A stretch of DNA of 39,164 nt from Prevotellaceae bacterium (GTDB taxonomy: Bacteria; Bacteroidota; Bacteroidia; Bacteroidales; Bacteroidaceae). Positions within the stretch are counted from its first letter, which is position 1, and each line of letters opens with the position of its first letter. The notes under the pieces are model-generated. The model was not told where the DNA came from and made no database searches. It saw only the letters and a list, made by a program, of their open reading frames with translations. The stretch is taken from positions 1 to 39,164 of the forward strand of contig QAML01000072.1 of the NCBI GenBank assembly GCA_003150315.1. The letters are read 5' to 3'. Shown here in pieces: positions 32,144 through 37,909 of the stretch. The position numbers and the translations under genes were made by a program.

Positions 32144-32689
32144 CTATTTTTTGCGTTTGACAGTATGTTTCAACTTCAAAACGGCGAAATTCAACTCTAT
32201 CTCGGTCTCCGTATCGGTCGTTTGCATATCCTCTCCAAACAGGTCGGCCATGATTTCTCCGCTTTTCTGCATCAACGTTTTTTGTTTGAACCGATCCGGG
32301 TTAGCGGACATCTCCCCGATGGTGCGGGATAGCTCACGGAGTTTGGCAAATGCCTCAATGATTGCGATAGTCGTCTGTGTCGCCTGCGGGCTTTTCAGAA
32401 TGGTCGCCAGCATGTAGAGACCCTTTTCTGTAAAGGCTTTAGGAACAACCGGGGAATATTTGACATTTTCGAGGTGGTGAAAATTTTTCACCACATACTG
32501 TTTTTCAGTCTGTTGTAATTCAAAAATATACCCTTCAGGAAATTTATCAGGATTATTCCTGACTGCCTTGTTGATCTCCTTTGTCTCCACCCCGTACAAC
32601 TCCGCCACAGAAAAATCCAGTAGTACATCTTGATTGCGAAGTTGCACAACCTTGTCGCGCACGTCGCTGAATTTGATTATCCCGGACAT
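32144..32689 (-). CDS. ORF6N-domain protein
   Basis: 181 residues from ATG 32689 (MSGIIKFSDVRDKVVQLRNQ). DVLLDFSVAELYGVETKEIN, KAVRNNPDKFPEGYIFELQQ and KAFTEKGLYMLATILKSPQA match the ORF6N pattern (LD..VA.LYGVETK.iNqAVkRN..RFP..f.F.L) and the 'P.AFTE.G..MLa..L.s..A' tail. These domains occur in phage antirepressor-type and regulator proteins. A C-terminal helix (AIIEAFAKLRELSRTIGEMS) follows. An upstream start at 32710 is possible. It lies next to the CI-like gene, a usual place for a regulator. Confidence 0.85.
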   Translation of the reverse strand: MSGIIKFSDVRDKVVQLRNQDVLLDFSVAELYGVETKEINKAVRNNPDKFPEGYIFELQQTEKQYVVKNFHHLENVKYSPVVPKAFTEKGLYMLATILKSPQATQTTIAIIEAFAKLRELSRTIGEMSANPDRFKQKTLMQKSGEIMADLFGEDMQTTDTETEIELNFAVLKLKHTVKRKK

Positions 32690-32835
32690 ATTATGTTTGG
32701 TATATCGCAAGCCCTATTCATTATAGGGCCTGCGATGTTTTATGGCGTTATAATAACTTCTTGGGTTTGCCGCCGAGGGCGAAATTTTGTATTGATCGAT
32801 CTCTTTTTAGCTTAACGATGCGTCCAAATTCGACA

Positions 32836-33276
32836 TTATACGGCCCCCTTTTTTTGCGATTGTGATTCCACGAAGGTCATTGACTCCAGTTTGGTCCGAA
32901 GTGCGCCGATTTCTTCTCTTAGGTTAGCGATGGTTACCTGCAATTCACCGATCTCACGATCTTTCCGATCGATCATCTTCACAAGTTCGATATTCATATC
33001 ATTTTGGTTTTGGTTAATAGGTTCTTGCGGGGTATTGGGTGAATTTGTGTTTTCTATCAGCATGGGACCCTCGCCGGTGAGGAGCCAAGACTCTCGTATA
33101 TCAGGGAAAACTTTAATGATACTAGATGCCATTTTTTCGCTAATTTTTTTAGCTTTCCCTTTGTATACATCATAGAATGCCTGAGGGCGCTCGTAACCGC
33201 ATTTTTTTGCAATAGCACCTAGTTTTAAACCAGTATATTCTACAAGCAGATCAAATCTTTCTTTTGGAGTTTTCAC
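32836..33276 (-). CDS. CI-like repressor, HTH family
   Basis: 146 residues, GTG start at 33276. TPKERFDLLVEYTGLKLGAI, AKKCGYERPQAFYDVYKGKA and KKISEKMASSIIKVFPDIRE form an XRE-type HTH. SWLLTGEGPML is the hallmark of Bacteroidetes phage repressors of this type. A linker and a coiled coil (~100-135, MIDRKDREIGELQVTIANLR) replace the usual peptidase domain, so induction by RecA-type self-cleavage is unlikely. It probably keeps lysogeny and acts on operators near 33280-33300 and 34086-34104. Confidence 0.85.
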   Translation of the reverse strand: MKTPKERFDLLVEYTGLKLGAIAKKCGYERPQAFYDVYKGKAKKISEKMASSIIKVFPDIRESWLLTGEGPMLIENTNSPNTPQEPINQNQNDMNIELVKMIDRKDREIGELQVTIANLREEIGALRTKLESMTFVESQSQKKGAV

Positions 33277-33279
33277 TTC

Positions 33280-33303
33280 TGTGTTATTTCTGTGTTATAT
33301 TTG
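33280..33303. promoter_or_regulatory. Candidate repressor half-sites upstream of the CI-like gene
   Basis: TTCTGTGTTA occurs twice in tandem 11 bases apart just upstream of the GTG. A TATATTTG -7 box (33296-33303, plus direction) lies beside them. The half-site TCTGTGT resembles TCTGTAT in the palindrome at 34086, consistent with one protein binding both. The rest of 33304-33410 contains nothing I can support. Confidence 0.4.
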
Positions 33304-33410
33304 CAGAAAAGGTTGTGTAATAGTTCCTGCATGTATGTCATCGTGTCTATCTGCTTTTACTCCTATGTCTCCTAAAACACAAGTGGAATTAAAAGCTTGT
33401 GAATATCGTC

Positions 33411-34016
33411 TTATGGCTGGGATGATCGATCGCTGCTTTCAGAGTCCGCAATCCTTATTAAGGCCAAGCAGTGTAAAAGCTCAGAAAAATGTGGAACTTG
33501 TCGCGGTGAATTTACAAATGACAATAGGTCGAATAAATTTTTCTTATTCGAGGCGCTCATTTCGATGTCTTCCGGGTGTATGGTTTCTAACAATACTTTT
33601 GCGACAACTTCACAAGTCTTGAAATCATTTATTTTGCTTGCGTGTAATATGCAGGATATCCTGAAGAAAATATATTTATATAACCTTTCATCGACCGTTT
33701 GTTCTGATTTAACTAGTAACGAGTAATAATAGTCAGATAAACCCAAATAAATTTGGGTGAGATTGTTTTCAGATTCATAATACATTAAAGTACGCTCGTT
33801 AACAATTTGCTTTCGCATTTCTTTTATATCTATCAGTGCATAGATATTCCATCCCACTAGAACTGTCACAAGTAATGACAGCGCGCCTACTAATATTTCT
33901 GTATAATCAAAGCGTAGAGGTGATATTTGGCGACATGAGATGAATATCGCTGCGATGCTTATGAGTAATGCTGCGGTACTGATTATAAGAATCAAGATAT
34001 TTGAATTTTTATTCAT
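33411..34016 (-). CDS. Two-TM membrane protein, unknown function
   Basis: 201 residues. Two hydrophobic segments: LILIISTAALLISIAAIFIS (~8-27) and ILVGALSLLVTVLVGWNIYA (~41-60). They are followed by a cytoplasmic helical domain (EMRKQIVNERTLMYYESENN, YYYSLLVKSEQTVDERLYKY, LLDLLSFVN-like). The gene lies between the repressor and a divergent operon, typical for lysogeny-stage accessory genes such as superinfection-exclusion proteins. It has A/T-rich codon use unlike the late genes, a sign of separate acquisition. Function unknown. Confidence 0.7.
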   Translation of the reverse strand: MNKNSNILILIISTAALLISIAAIFISCRQISPLRFDYTEILVGALSLLVTVLVGWNIYALIDIKEMRKQIVNERTLMYYESENNLTQIYLGLSDYYYSLLVKSEQTVDERLYKYIFFRISCILHASKINDFKTCEVVAKVLLETIHPEDIEMSASNKKNLFDLLSFVNSPRQVPHFSELLHCLALIRIADSESSDRSSQP

Positions 34017-34078
34017 GCCTTAAAATCAGCCAATTACTATTTATTTTGCGGATTATCTGTAAAATATCTGTCATTATT

Positions 34079-34109
34079 TTTGTATATACAGAATTTATCT
34101 GTATATTTG
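34079..34109 (+). promoter_or_regulatory. Promoter with palindromic operator
   Basis: TTTG 34079-34082, 19-base spacer, TATATTTG 34102-34109, a consensus promoter. The inverted repeat ATACAGA-ATTTA-TCTGTAT (34086-34104) fills the spacer. Extra TCTGT half-sites occur at 34056 and 34066. It is a likely repressor-controlled early promoter. Confidence 0.65.
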
Positions 34110-34130
34110 CATTGTTGTTATTCAAATGGT

Positions 34131-34427
34131 ATGACAAATTTAGGATTAAATATCAAAAAATCAACTCTGAAGACAGAAAAATCATCTGTTTTACCCTTCC
34201 AAGAGTACATTATGTCGGTGCACAGCTATAGGGATAGGCGTCGGTTAATTGCAGATTTAAAAAAAGCGATGGATGTAGGGTCGGATCAGCAAATATATCG
34301 CTTCCGGTACGGACATCAGCAACCGAGCGATAAACAAAAATATGAGGCTGCAAAAGTTATCCGTCGTCACTCGGGCAATAGTAGCTATACCGCCGACAAC
34401 CTTTTTCCTGTGGAATTTTACGAGTAG
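34131..34427 (+). CDS. Hypothetical early protein
   Basis: 98 residues from ATG 34131 (MTNLGLNIKKSTLKTEKSSV), then LPFQEYIMSVHSYRDRRRLI and a basic helical part (ADLKKAMDVGSDQQIYRFRY, EAAKVIRRHSGNSSYTADNL). First gene of the operator-controlled rightward operon, the position of early regulators such as Cro-like proteins. The Arg/Lys-rich helices fit a DNA-binding protein. No HTH family is clear. An upstream in-frame ATG at 34080 falls inside the promoter and is rejected. Confidence 0.6.
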   Translation: MTNLGLNIKKSTLKTEKSSVLPFQEYIMSVHSYRDRRRLIADLKKAMDVGSDQQIYRFRYGHQQPSDKQKYEAAKVIRRHSGNSSYTADNLFPVEFYE

Positions 34428-34437
34428 TTGATTAGAT

Positions 34438-34590
34438 ATGAAACGCATTCAAAGATTTTTTAAAACACGTTGCTCAGCAGAGCAATATATCGCAACGCTC
34501 GGTACTGATGCCCGGTTTTATCGAGCATACAAGTGTGCGAACGGTAAATATTGGGTGGGAACAGAATTCGAATGGTTGAATCGATATTGA
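34438..34590 (+). CDS. 50-residue hypothetical protein
   Basis: ATG 34438 encodes MKRIQRFFKTRCSAEQYIAT, LGTDARFYRAYKCANGKYWV and GTEFEWLNRY. It looks like a small strand-rich, basic protein and fits between neighbours with 10- and 7-base gaps. No family is recognised, but the aromatic-rich 'YWVGTEFEW' end is well ordered for a real product. Confidence 0.6.
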   Translation: MKRIQRFFKTRCSAEQYIATLGTDARFYRAYKCANGKYWVGTEFEWLNRY

Positions 34591-34597
34591 TACCTAA

Positions 34598-35146
34598 ATG
34601 CAAACGCTTCGCAATATAGAGTTTTTCAACGATCCTGAGGGCGGGGTAATGGTGCGAGATGCCGAAGGAGTCCACTCCTATAGGCTGGAGGACAAAGCCA
34701 TGACCGGAGCACTGTTTGCCCGGATCGAGGCAGAGTATCCGAAGGCGTTCAAGGCGCTGTCCGAAATTTATCGCAAGAGTCAGCCGAACGTTAACTACTA
34801 TCGGTTCCTAATATGCCACAGGTTCATCCGGTGCAATTTCGGGCGGTTGGATAATAAGCAGGACATTGACGGGGTGGGGCGATTCACTTTCGAAGAGGTT
34901 AGCTGCCCGATCAAAGGGGAATGCAAATATGTGGGAGTCGTATGCAATCCGGAGTTCGATACTCATTTGAGCGAGCGACAGAAAGAGGTGATGAAACTCT
35001 ACATGGAAGGGATGAGAGACGAGGAGATCGCGGACGCACTTTACATATCGCCAGAGACGGTACGCACAACCAAACGCGACGCTTTTCGTAAAGCAGGGGT
35101 ACACTCGCTGGCAGAGTTTACAATTCAATATCGGGATAAGCTATGA
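34598..35146 (+). CDS. LuxR-type HTH regulator
   Basis: 182 residues. The C-terminal part (~122-180) is a GerE/LuxR HTH: LSERQKEVMKLYMEGMRDEE, IADALYISPETVRTTKRDAF, RKAGVHSLAEF. The N-terminal domain (MQTLRNIEFFNDPEGGVMVR, KAMTGALFARIEAEYPKAFK) includes Cys residues (C79, CPIKGEC, C116) that might bind metal. This type occurs in many Bacteroidetes phages. It is the best candidate in the window for the regulator of the palindromic late promoters, because LuxR-type dimers bind such sites near -33, but that is inference. The stop overlaps the next start (ATGA). Confidence 0.8.
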   Translation: MQTLRNIEFFNDPEGGVMVRDAEGVHSYRLEDKAMTGALFARIEAEYPKAFKALSEIYRKSQPNVNYYRFLICHRFIRCNFGRLDNKQDIDGVGRFTFEEVSCPIKGECKYVGVVCNPEFDTHLSERQKEVMKLYMEGMRDEEIADALYISPETVRTTKRDAFRKAGVHSLAEFTIQYRDKL

Positions 35147-35814
35147 AAACTCTGTGGCAATGGCGGCAGGAACGCCAAGCGACCAAGAAAACATGCAAAC
35201 ACTCGGCGCTCGAGTCGGAAGATATTAGAAGTATCATAGACCAAATGTCGGAGGGTTTTCTGCGTCTGATTGAAAGTATTGAACCAATAAAAAAGACTAT
35301 GATGAAAAATTTACTGAATTATAGCGGGAGACGGTTTCGCTGTAAATTCCATGGGAAACCTGTTGAAGGTAAAATCCAAGTGGAGCACGGGTATGTGTTT
35401 TTGTGCCAGAATGAAATAGACGGATGTAGAGCGAGAAATAAACTTGGCTATAAATACAGCTATTCTGTTGACTCCGGTTTTGACGAAGACCTCAAGATTT
35501 ACAATGTTTCCGATTTCGCTTTGCTCATGACTGCTGAGGAAATCGAGGAATACAAAGACTGGCAGGTAGGGGATAAAATTACGAAAGGTCGTGATGTCTT
35601 CGAAGTCATCTTCCGTAGCGGAGAGGTTGTTATCCTCAAAAATAATGACGGACTCGCTGAAGGACCGTTCACCTGCGATGAGATATATAACGATGGCGGC
35701 CGTCTCGTCGCCGAACCTACCCCGGAATCCGATGACTCTGTAGAGGTATCGATGGCGGAGGTTGCAGAGAAGTTGGGCGTTTCAGTCGAGAAGCTGCGGA
35801 TCAAAAAAGAGTAG
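35143..35814 (+). CDS. Hypothetical protein
   Basis: 223 residues. A basic helical head (MKTLWQWRQERQATKKTCKH) precedes a second ATG pair (MMKNLLNYSGRRFRCKFHGK). From there comes a beta-rich domain with FHGKPVEGKIQVEHGYVFLC and KDWQVGDKITKGRDVFEVIF. A short HTH-like tail follows (MAEVAEKLGVSVEKLRIKKE). The RFRC.. and CQNEIDGC spacing could form a zinc site. Translation may be coupled to the LuxR-type gene. No family is recognised. It ends 8 bases before the tRNA-like RNA. Confidence 0.65.
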   Translation: MKTLWQWRQERQATKKTCKHSALESEDIRSIIDQMSEGFLRLIESIEPIKKTMMKNLLNYSGRRFRCKFHGKPVEGKIQVEHGYVFLCQNEIDGCRARNKLGYKYSYSVDSGFDEDLKIYNVSDFALLMTAEEIEEYKDWQVGDKITKGRDVFEVIFRSGEVVILKNNDGLAEGPFTCDEIYNDGGRLVAEPTPESDDSVEVSMAEVAEKLGVSVEKLRIKKE

Positions 35815-35822
35815 TAAAAGGT

Positions 35823-35985
35823 GAGTGTGGTGGTGAAATAGGAAGACACTACTTTTTGATGGACAAATACGCAATACGAAGCACGGGAGGGGTCAGCCTT
35901 CGTTAAAGCCCCTCGCAGGATGTAACCGAAGTCAAAAAGTAAAGCCGATAGCTACGGTTGCCGGTTCGATTCCGGCCCACACTCC
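35823..35985 (+). ncRNA. Class II tRNA-like RNA with pseudoknot insert
   Basis: Both ends fit a tRNA. The acceptor stem is AGTGTGG/CCACACT (35824-35830/35977-35983), extended by G:C. The T-arm is GCCGG-TTCGATT-CCGGC (35960-35976). The D-arm GGTGAAATAGGAAGACAC is close to the tRNA-Leu form GGTGGAATTGGTAGACAC. A long variable arm (GCCG/CGGT, 35943-35957) marks class II. The anticodon stem is ACTTT/AAAGT, lengthened to 9 bp (35851-35859/35932-35940). Instead of a 7-base loop there are about 70 bases with an H-type pseudoknot: CGAAG/CTTCG (35877/35898) interlocked with GAGGGG/CCCCTC (35886/35908). No CCA is encoded. It cannot decode unless the insert is removed. It resembles neither a full group I intron nor a tmRNA with a tag. 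Confidence 0.65.
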
Positions 35986-36002
35986 TAAAGATCATCAGCA
36001 TT

Positions 36003-36245
36003 ATGGAAAAGATCGATAATAGAAGAAAAGTTGCGATTGGGAAGCACATTGACGCTTCGCAGGTTCAGGTTTTTAAGCACGCAGGAGTTCTGGATGCAAA
36101 AATTGATGAGGAAAAAGAATGGTGTGTCCGGTCTATCATGCTTGGCATTAAGGAGAATGCCGATGAACTGATAAAATTCGACATCGAGCCGACTATCGAT
36201 GGCGGAATCAATGTGTATGCCTCGTTGATGGTTGAGAAGCAATAA
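36003..36245 (+). CDS. Hypothetical protein
   Basis: 80 residues from ATG 36003: MEKIDNRRKVAIGKHIDASQ, VQVFKHAGVLDAKIDEEKEW, CVRSIMLGIKENADELIKFD, IEPTIDGGINVYASLMVEKQ. Mixed alpha/beta. It starts 17 bases after the tRNA-like RNA, so processing of that RNA would leave a short leader on this mRNA. No family is recognised. An earlier in-frame start at 35958 lies inside the tRNA-like RNA and is rejected. Confidence 0.6.
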   Translation: MEKIDNRRKVAIGKHIDASQVQVFKHAGVLDAKIDEEKEWCVRSIMLGIKENADELIKFDIEPTIDGGINVYASLMVEKQ

Positions 36246-36303
36246 GATAATCAGGCAAAATCTCGATAGAAATGGTAGTCGAAATAATAAATATCAAAAA
36301 GTG

Positions 36304-36510
36304 CTTGGTTATTTCAGCAGAAATTACTAATGTTGTAGTGGCAAACGGTCGTAACTACACGACTACACAAGACATATTAGTAAGTAGCTCAAAGCAATTT
36401 GGGCGTAGTCTCGTAGCACTTCTACCTCGTGTAGTCGTGACCGTTTGCCAAAACAAAGAGGCTGCGCCCTCTTTTTATACCCATACATTAACCAAATTTT
36501 TGACCTACAA
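36304..36510 (+). ncRNA. Leader RNA copy 1: A1-A'-A2 switch with promoter
   Basis: Promoter: CTTG 36304, 20 bases, TAATGTTG 36328-36335. Exactly 5 bases later the transcript should begin with A1, GGCAAACGGTC (36340). Its complement A' GACCGTTTGCC lies at 36439-36449, with further pairing between ACGACTACAC and GTGTAGTCGT. A terminator-like hairpin AAAGAGG/CCTCTTT plus U-run follows (36455-36475). Then comes a conserved unstructured stretch TACATTAACCAAATTTTTG, and then ATGGCAAACGGT, where GGCAAACGGT (36513) repeats A1. A' can thus pair with the 5' end or with the start codon region. Confidence 0.65.
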
Positions 36511-36810
36511 ATGGCAAACGGTGTCAAAAATTTGCAGCCGACGCAAAGTGCGTCGTGTGCAGACGTACAGTCTACGAAACAGGCTGAATCTATCCTTAAT
36601 CTCTCAGATCGAGAGATTGCAAAATCTTTTTGCAAAGTTCAAAACTTTGTGTACATTTGTATCGGCAAACGTTGCAATAAGCAACAAAATTCGATACATA
36701 CTGAACCGCATTACAGCGGGGTTCCTGAGACATTATCGTACTTGTTGCGATATTGCACGTTTGCCAAAACACAAGGAGCCTCGCTTCTTTTGTGTACATA
36801 CATTAACTAA
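36511..36810 (+). pseudogene. Truncated first copy of the duplicated small gene
   Basis: 99 residues from ATG 36511: MANGVKNLQPTQSASCADVQ, STKQAESILNLSDREIAKSF, CKVQNFVYICIGKRCNKQQN... Residues ~23-37 (KQAESILNLSDREIA) match the gene at 36826 almost exactly. After SDREIA the homology ends and the frame runs by chance through the promoter and leader of copy 2. The gene therefore seems to have lost its 3' end in the tandem duplication. The product may be nonfunctional, or only its N-terminal part matters. It may survive because of its leader RNA. Confidence 0.6.
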
Positions 36811-36934
36811 CTTTTGTTTCTCACAATGGCAAACGTGGACAAAAGTGGTATTTCAGCGCAAGGCGTTGATACTGCTGCTCAGTCTATACAACAGGCTGAA
36901 TCTATCCTTAACCTCTCAGATCGAGAGATTGCAA
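36581..36934 (+). repeat. Tandem duplication of the leader-gene unit
   Basis: A stretch of 43 bases at 36581-36623 recurs at 36892-36934 with a single mismatch, including CTCTCAGATCGAGAG. Together with the shared leader layout this shows that unit 36340-36623 was duplicated to 36664-36934. The first copy lost its 3' part. Confidence 0.75.
36629..36825 (+). ncRNA. Leader RNA copy 2: A1-A'-A2 switch with promoter
   Basis: Promoter: TTTG 36629-36632, 19 bases, TACATTTG 36652-36659. A palindrome CAAAGTT-CAA-AACTTTG in the spacer is a possible operator. A1 GGCAAACG starts 5 bases after the -7 box at 36664. A' TATTGCACGTTTGCC is at 36751-36765. A2 GGCAAACGTG begins on the start codon at 36828. Inner hairpins include GTTGC/GCAAC and CCGC/GCGG. 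The same terminator-like hairpin and TACATACATTAACTAACTTTTG-type stretch as in the other copies lie between A' and the ATG. Confidence 0.7.
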
Positions 36935-37026
36935 TCCGCTTACAATCACTCTCTTTGGACGATCTTGAAAAGCTCGCCCCGCTGCTCCGTGTCCTTTTTG
37001 TAGCCTTAGCCCAGTTCAAGCCATGA
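36826..37026 (+). CDS. Small protein controlled by leader copy 2
   Basis: 66 residues from ATG 36826: MANVDKSGISAQGVDTAAQS, IQQAESILNLSDREIAIRLQ, SLSLDDLEKLAPLLRVLFVA, LAQFKP. A helical protein with a Leu-rich C-terminal half (LSLDDLEKLAPLLRVLFVAL) that may pack as a helical hairpin or dimer. The start is fixed by the leader architecture and by agreement with copy 1. It overlaps the next gene (ATGA). No family is recognised. Confidence 0.65.
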   Translation: MANVDKSGISAQGVDTAAQSIQQAESILNLSDREIAIRLQSLSLDDLEKLAPLLRVLFVALAQFKP

Positions 37027-37388
37027 AAAATCAACCGACAGAACCAGTATCGACGAGAATGCAGAGTTTGTACAAAGGCTCTTTGGTCGAGCTGATGGAC
37101 ATGAAAAGCGAAATAATGTCCCTTACCGATCTGATCGCGCAAGCTGCCATCAAGAATGTCAATCCGACGAAAGATGAAATATCGCAAAGGCAGGCTATGG
37201 ATGAATTTGGAGTTACCCTTTCATGGCTGAAAGAGCGCGAAAGCAAGGGGCTGTTAAGCCGGCGGCGAAAGGGGAAGTGCAAGAACTCACCAATCATGTA
37301 CAGCCGTCACGAAATTCTATCGCTGATCGAGGCCGAAAGGCGAGCCAAAATAATGGTTCGGCAGAGCCTGCAAAACGACAAGGCATGA
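37023..37388 (+). CDS. HTH (excisionase/MerR-like) protein
   Basis: 121 residues. The C-terminal half ISQRQAMDEFGVTLSWLKER, ESKGLLSRRRKGKCKNSPIM and YSRHEILSLIEAERR follows the 'S..EA...fGVs..TL.rw...G.l...r.g....Y...dl' logic of winged HTH excisionase proteins. The N-terminal half is helical (SLVELMDMKSEIMSLTDLIA). It overlaps both neighbours by the ATGA pattern, so it is in one coupled operon. It may be an excisionase or a transcription factor. No integrase is in the window to support the former. Confidence 0.7.
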   Translation: MKNQPTEPVSTRMQSLYKGSLVELMDMKSEIMSLTDLIAQAAIKNVNPTKDEISQRQAMDEFGVTLSWLKERESKGLLSRRRKGKCKNSPIMYSRHEILSLIEAERRAKIMVRQSLQNDKA

Positions 37389-37609
37389 TAATGATGACGT
37401 TTCCCGCGCTTTTTCTGGCCGTGTTCGGTTACAGCGCAATTCAGGATTATAAAAACAAAAAAGCCATGAACGACGAAATTCAATTACACGACGGTCCGCA
37501 AAGTGAGGCCCAGAAAAAAAAGGAGCGTATAGCGCTGCTCAAGTTGGCAGAACAGTATCCGAAAGGTTCAGCGAGCGAGCAAACACTAATTGACCAAGCA
37601 AGCAAATAG
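37385..37609 (+). CDS. Small single-TM protein
   Basis: 74 residues from ATG 37385: MIMMTFPALFLAVFGYSAIQ forms an N-terminal membrane segment. A charged helical tail follows (DYKNKKAMNDEIQLHDGPQS EAQKKKERIALLKLAEQYPK). It overlaps the stop of the HTH gene by 4 bases. It may be a superinfection-exclusion or membrane-stress peptide, but nothing in the sequence settles this. It ends 16 bases before the tRNA minihelix. Confidence 0.6.
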   Translation: MIMMTFPALFLAVFGYSAIQDYKNKKAMNDEIQLHDGPQSEAQKKKERIALLKLAEQYPKGSASEQTLIDQASK

Positions 37610-37625
37610 GAGTGAAAGCTCCAAA

Positions 37626-37666
37626 GGGCCGGCCCGGGAAGGTAGGTTCGACTCCTACTCGGCCCT
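37626..37666 (+). ncRNA. tRNA acceptor/T-arm minihelix
   Basis: GGGCCGG (37626-37632) pairs with TCGGCCC (37659-37665). Between them are a 9-base linker CCCGGGAAG and a perfect T-arm GTAGG-TTCGACT-CCTAC (37642-37658) with the full T-loop motif. The D-arm and anticodon arm are absent. An upstream hairpin GGAG/CTCC (37609-37622) precedes it. The acceptor/T-arm half is the minimal substrate known for RNase P, so it could be an mRNA processing site after the 37385 gene. It could also be a remnant of an att site. Confidence 0.6.
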
Positions 37667-37722
37667 CGATTTCAAAGATTAAGAAAAATGACAGCGGTTT
37701 GTGAAAAATATGTGCGTGCAAA

Positions 37723-37909
37723 TTTGGTGAAGTCAGAAACTTTGCCCATATTTGTAATGCGAGACAGCGATAACCGAATCGCTAAGAACATATTTTACAC
37801 GACCAATAGGCGTGTCCCTGTGATCCTACCTTTTAGGTGGTCGCTGTCTCGCAAACAAAAGGGGGCACGTCTTCTTTTTGTACATACGCAACTAACTTTT
37901 GATCTGAAA
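37723..37909 (+). ncRNA. Leader RNA copy 3: A1-A'-A2 switch with promoter
   Basis: Promoter: TTTG 37723-37726, 20 bases, CATATTTG 37747-37754. A1 GCGAGACAGCGA begins 5 bases later (37759). A' TCGCTGTCTCGC is at 37841-37852. A2 AATGCGAGACAGCGA covers the start codon (37909-37923). The A sequence is unrelated to GGCAAACG of copies 1 and 2, yet all three pairings are kept. Inner hairpins AGCGAT/ATCGCT, ACACG/CGTGT and CCTA/TAGG, the A-rich/U-rich hairpin (37854-37880) and the GTACATACGCAACTAACTTT stretch match the other copies in layout. A one-base length difference against copy 2 in that stretch argues against a coding role. Confidence 0.75.

Noticed and set aside
33281..33622. 113-codon plus-strand frame after the -7 box at 33296
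   Set aside because: Most of it is antisense to the C-terminal part of the two-TM protein gene, and the composition is not protein-like.
35823..35985. tmRNA
   Set aside because: The pseudoknot topology is similar, but the D-arm is Leu-like, the Ala-type G:U pair is missing and no short tag frame with a typical hydrophobic end is found.
36340..36449. Inverted repeats A1/A' as an invertible promoter
   Set aside because: The promoter boxes lie outside, not between, the repeats, and the direct repeat at the start codon would be unexplained.
36272..37003. Long plus-strand frame of 243 codons across leader copies 1 and 2
   Set aside because: It overlaps the two small genes in another frame. The aligned stretch in copy 3 differs by one base in length, which breaks the frame, so conservation is at RNA level.
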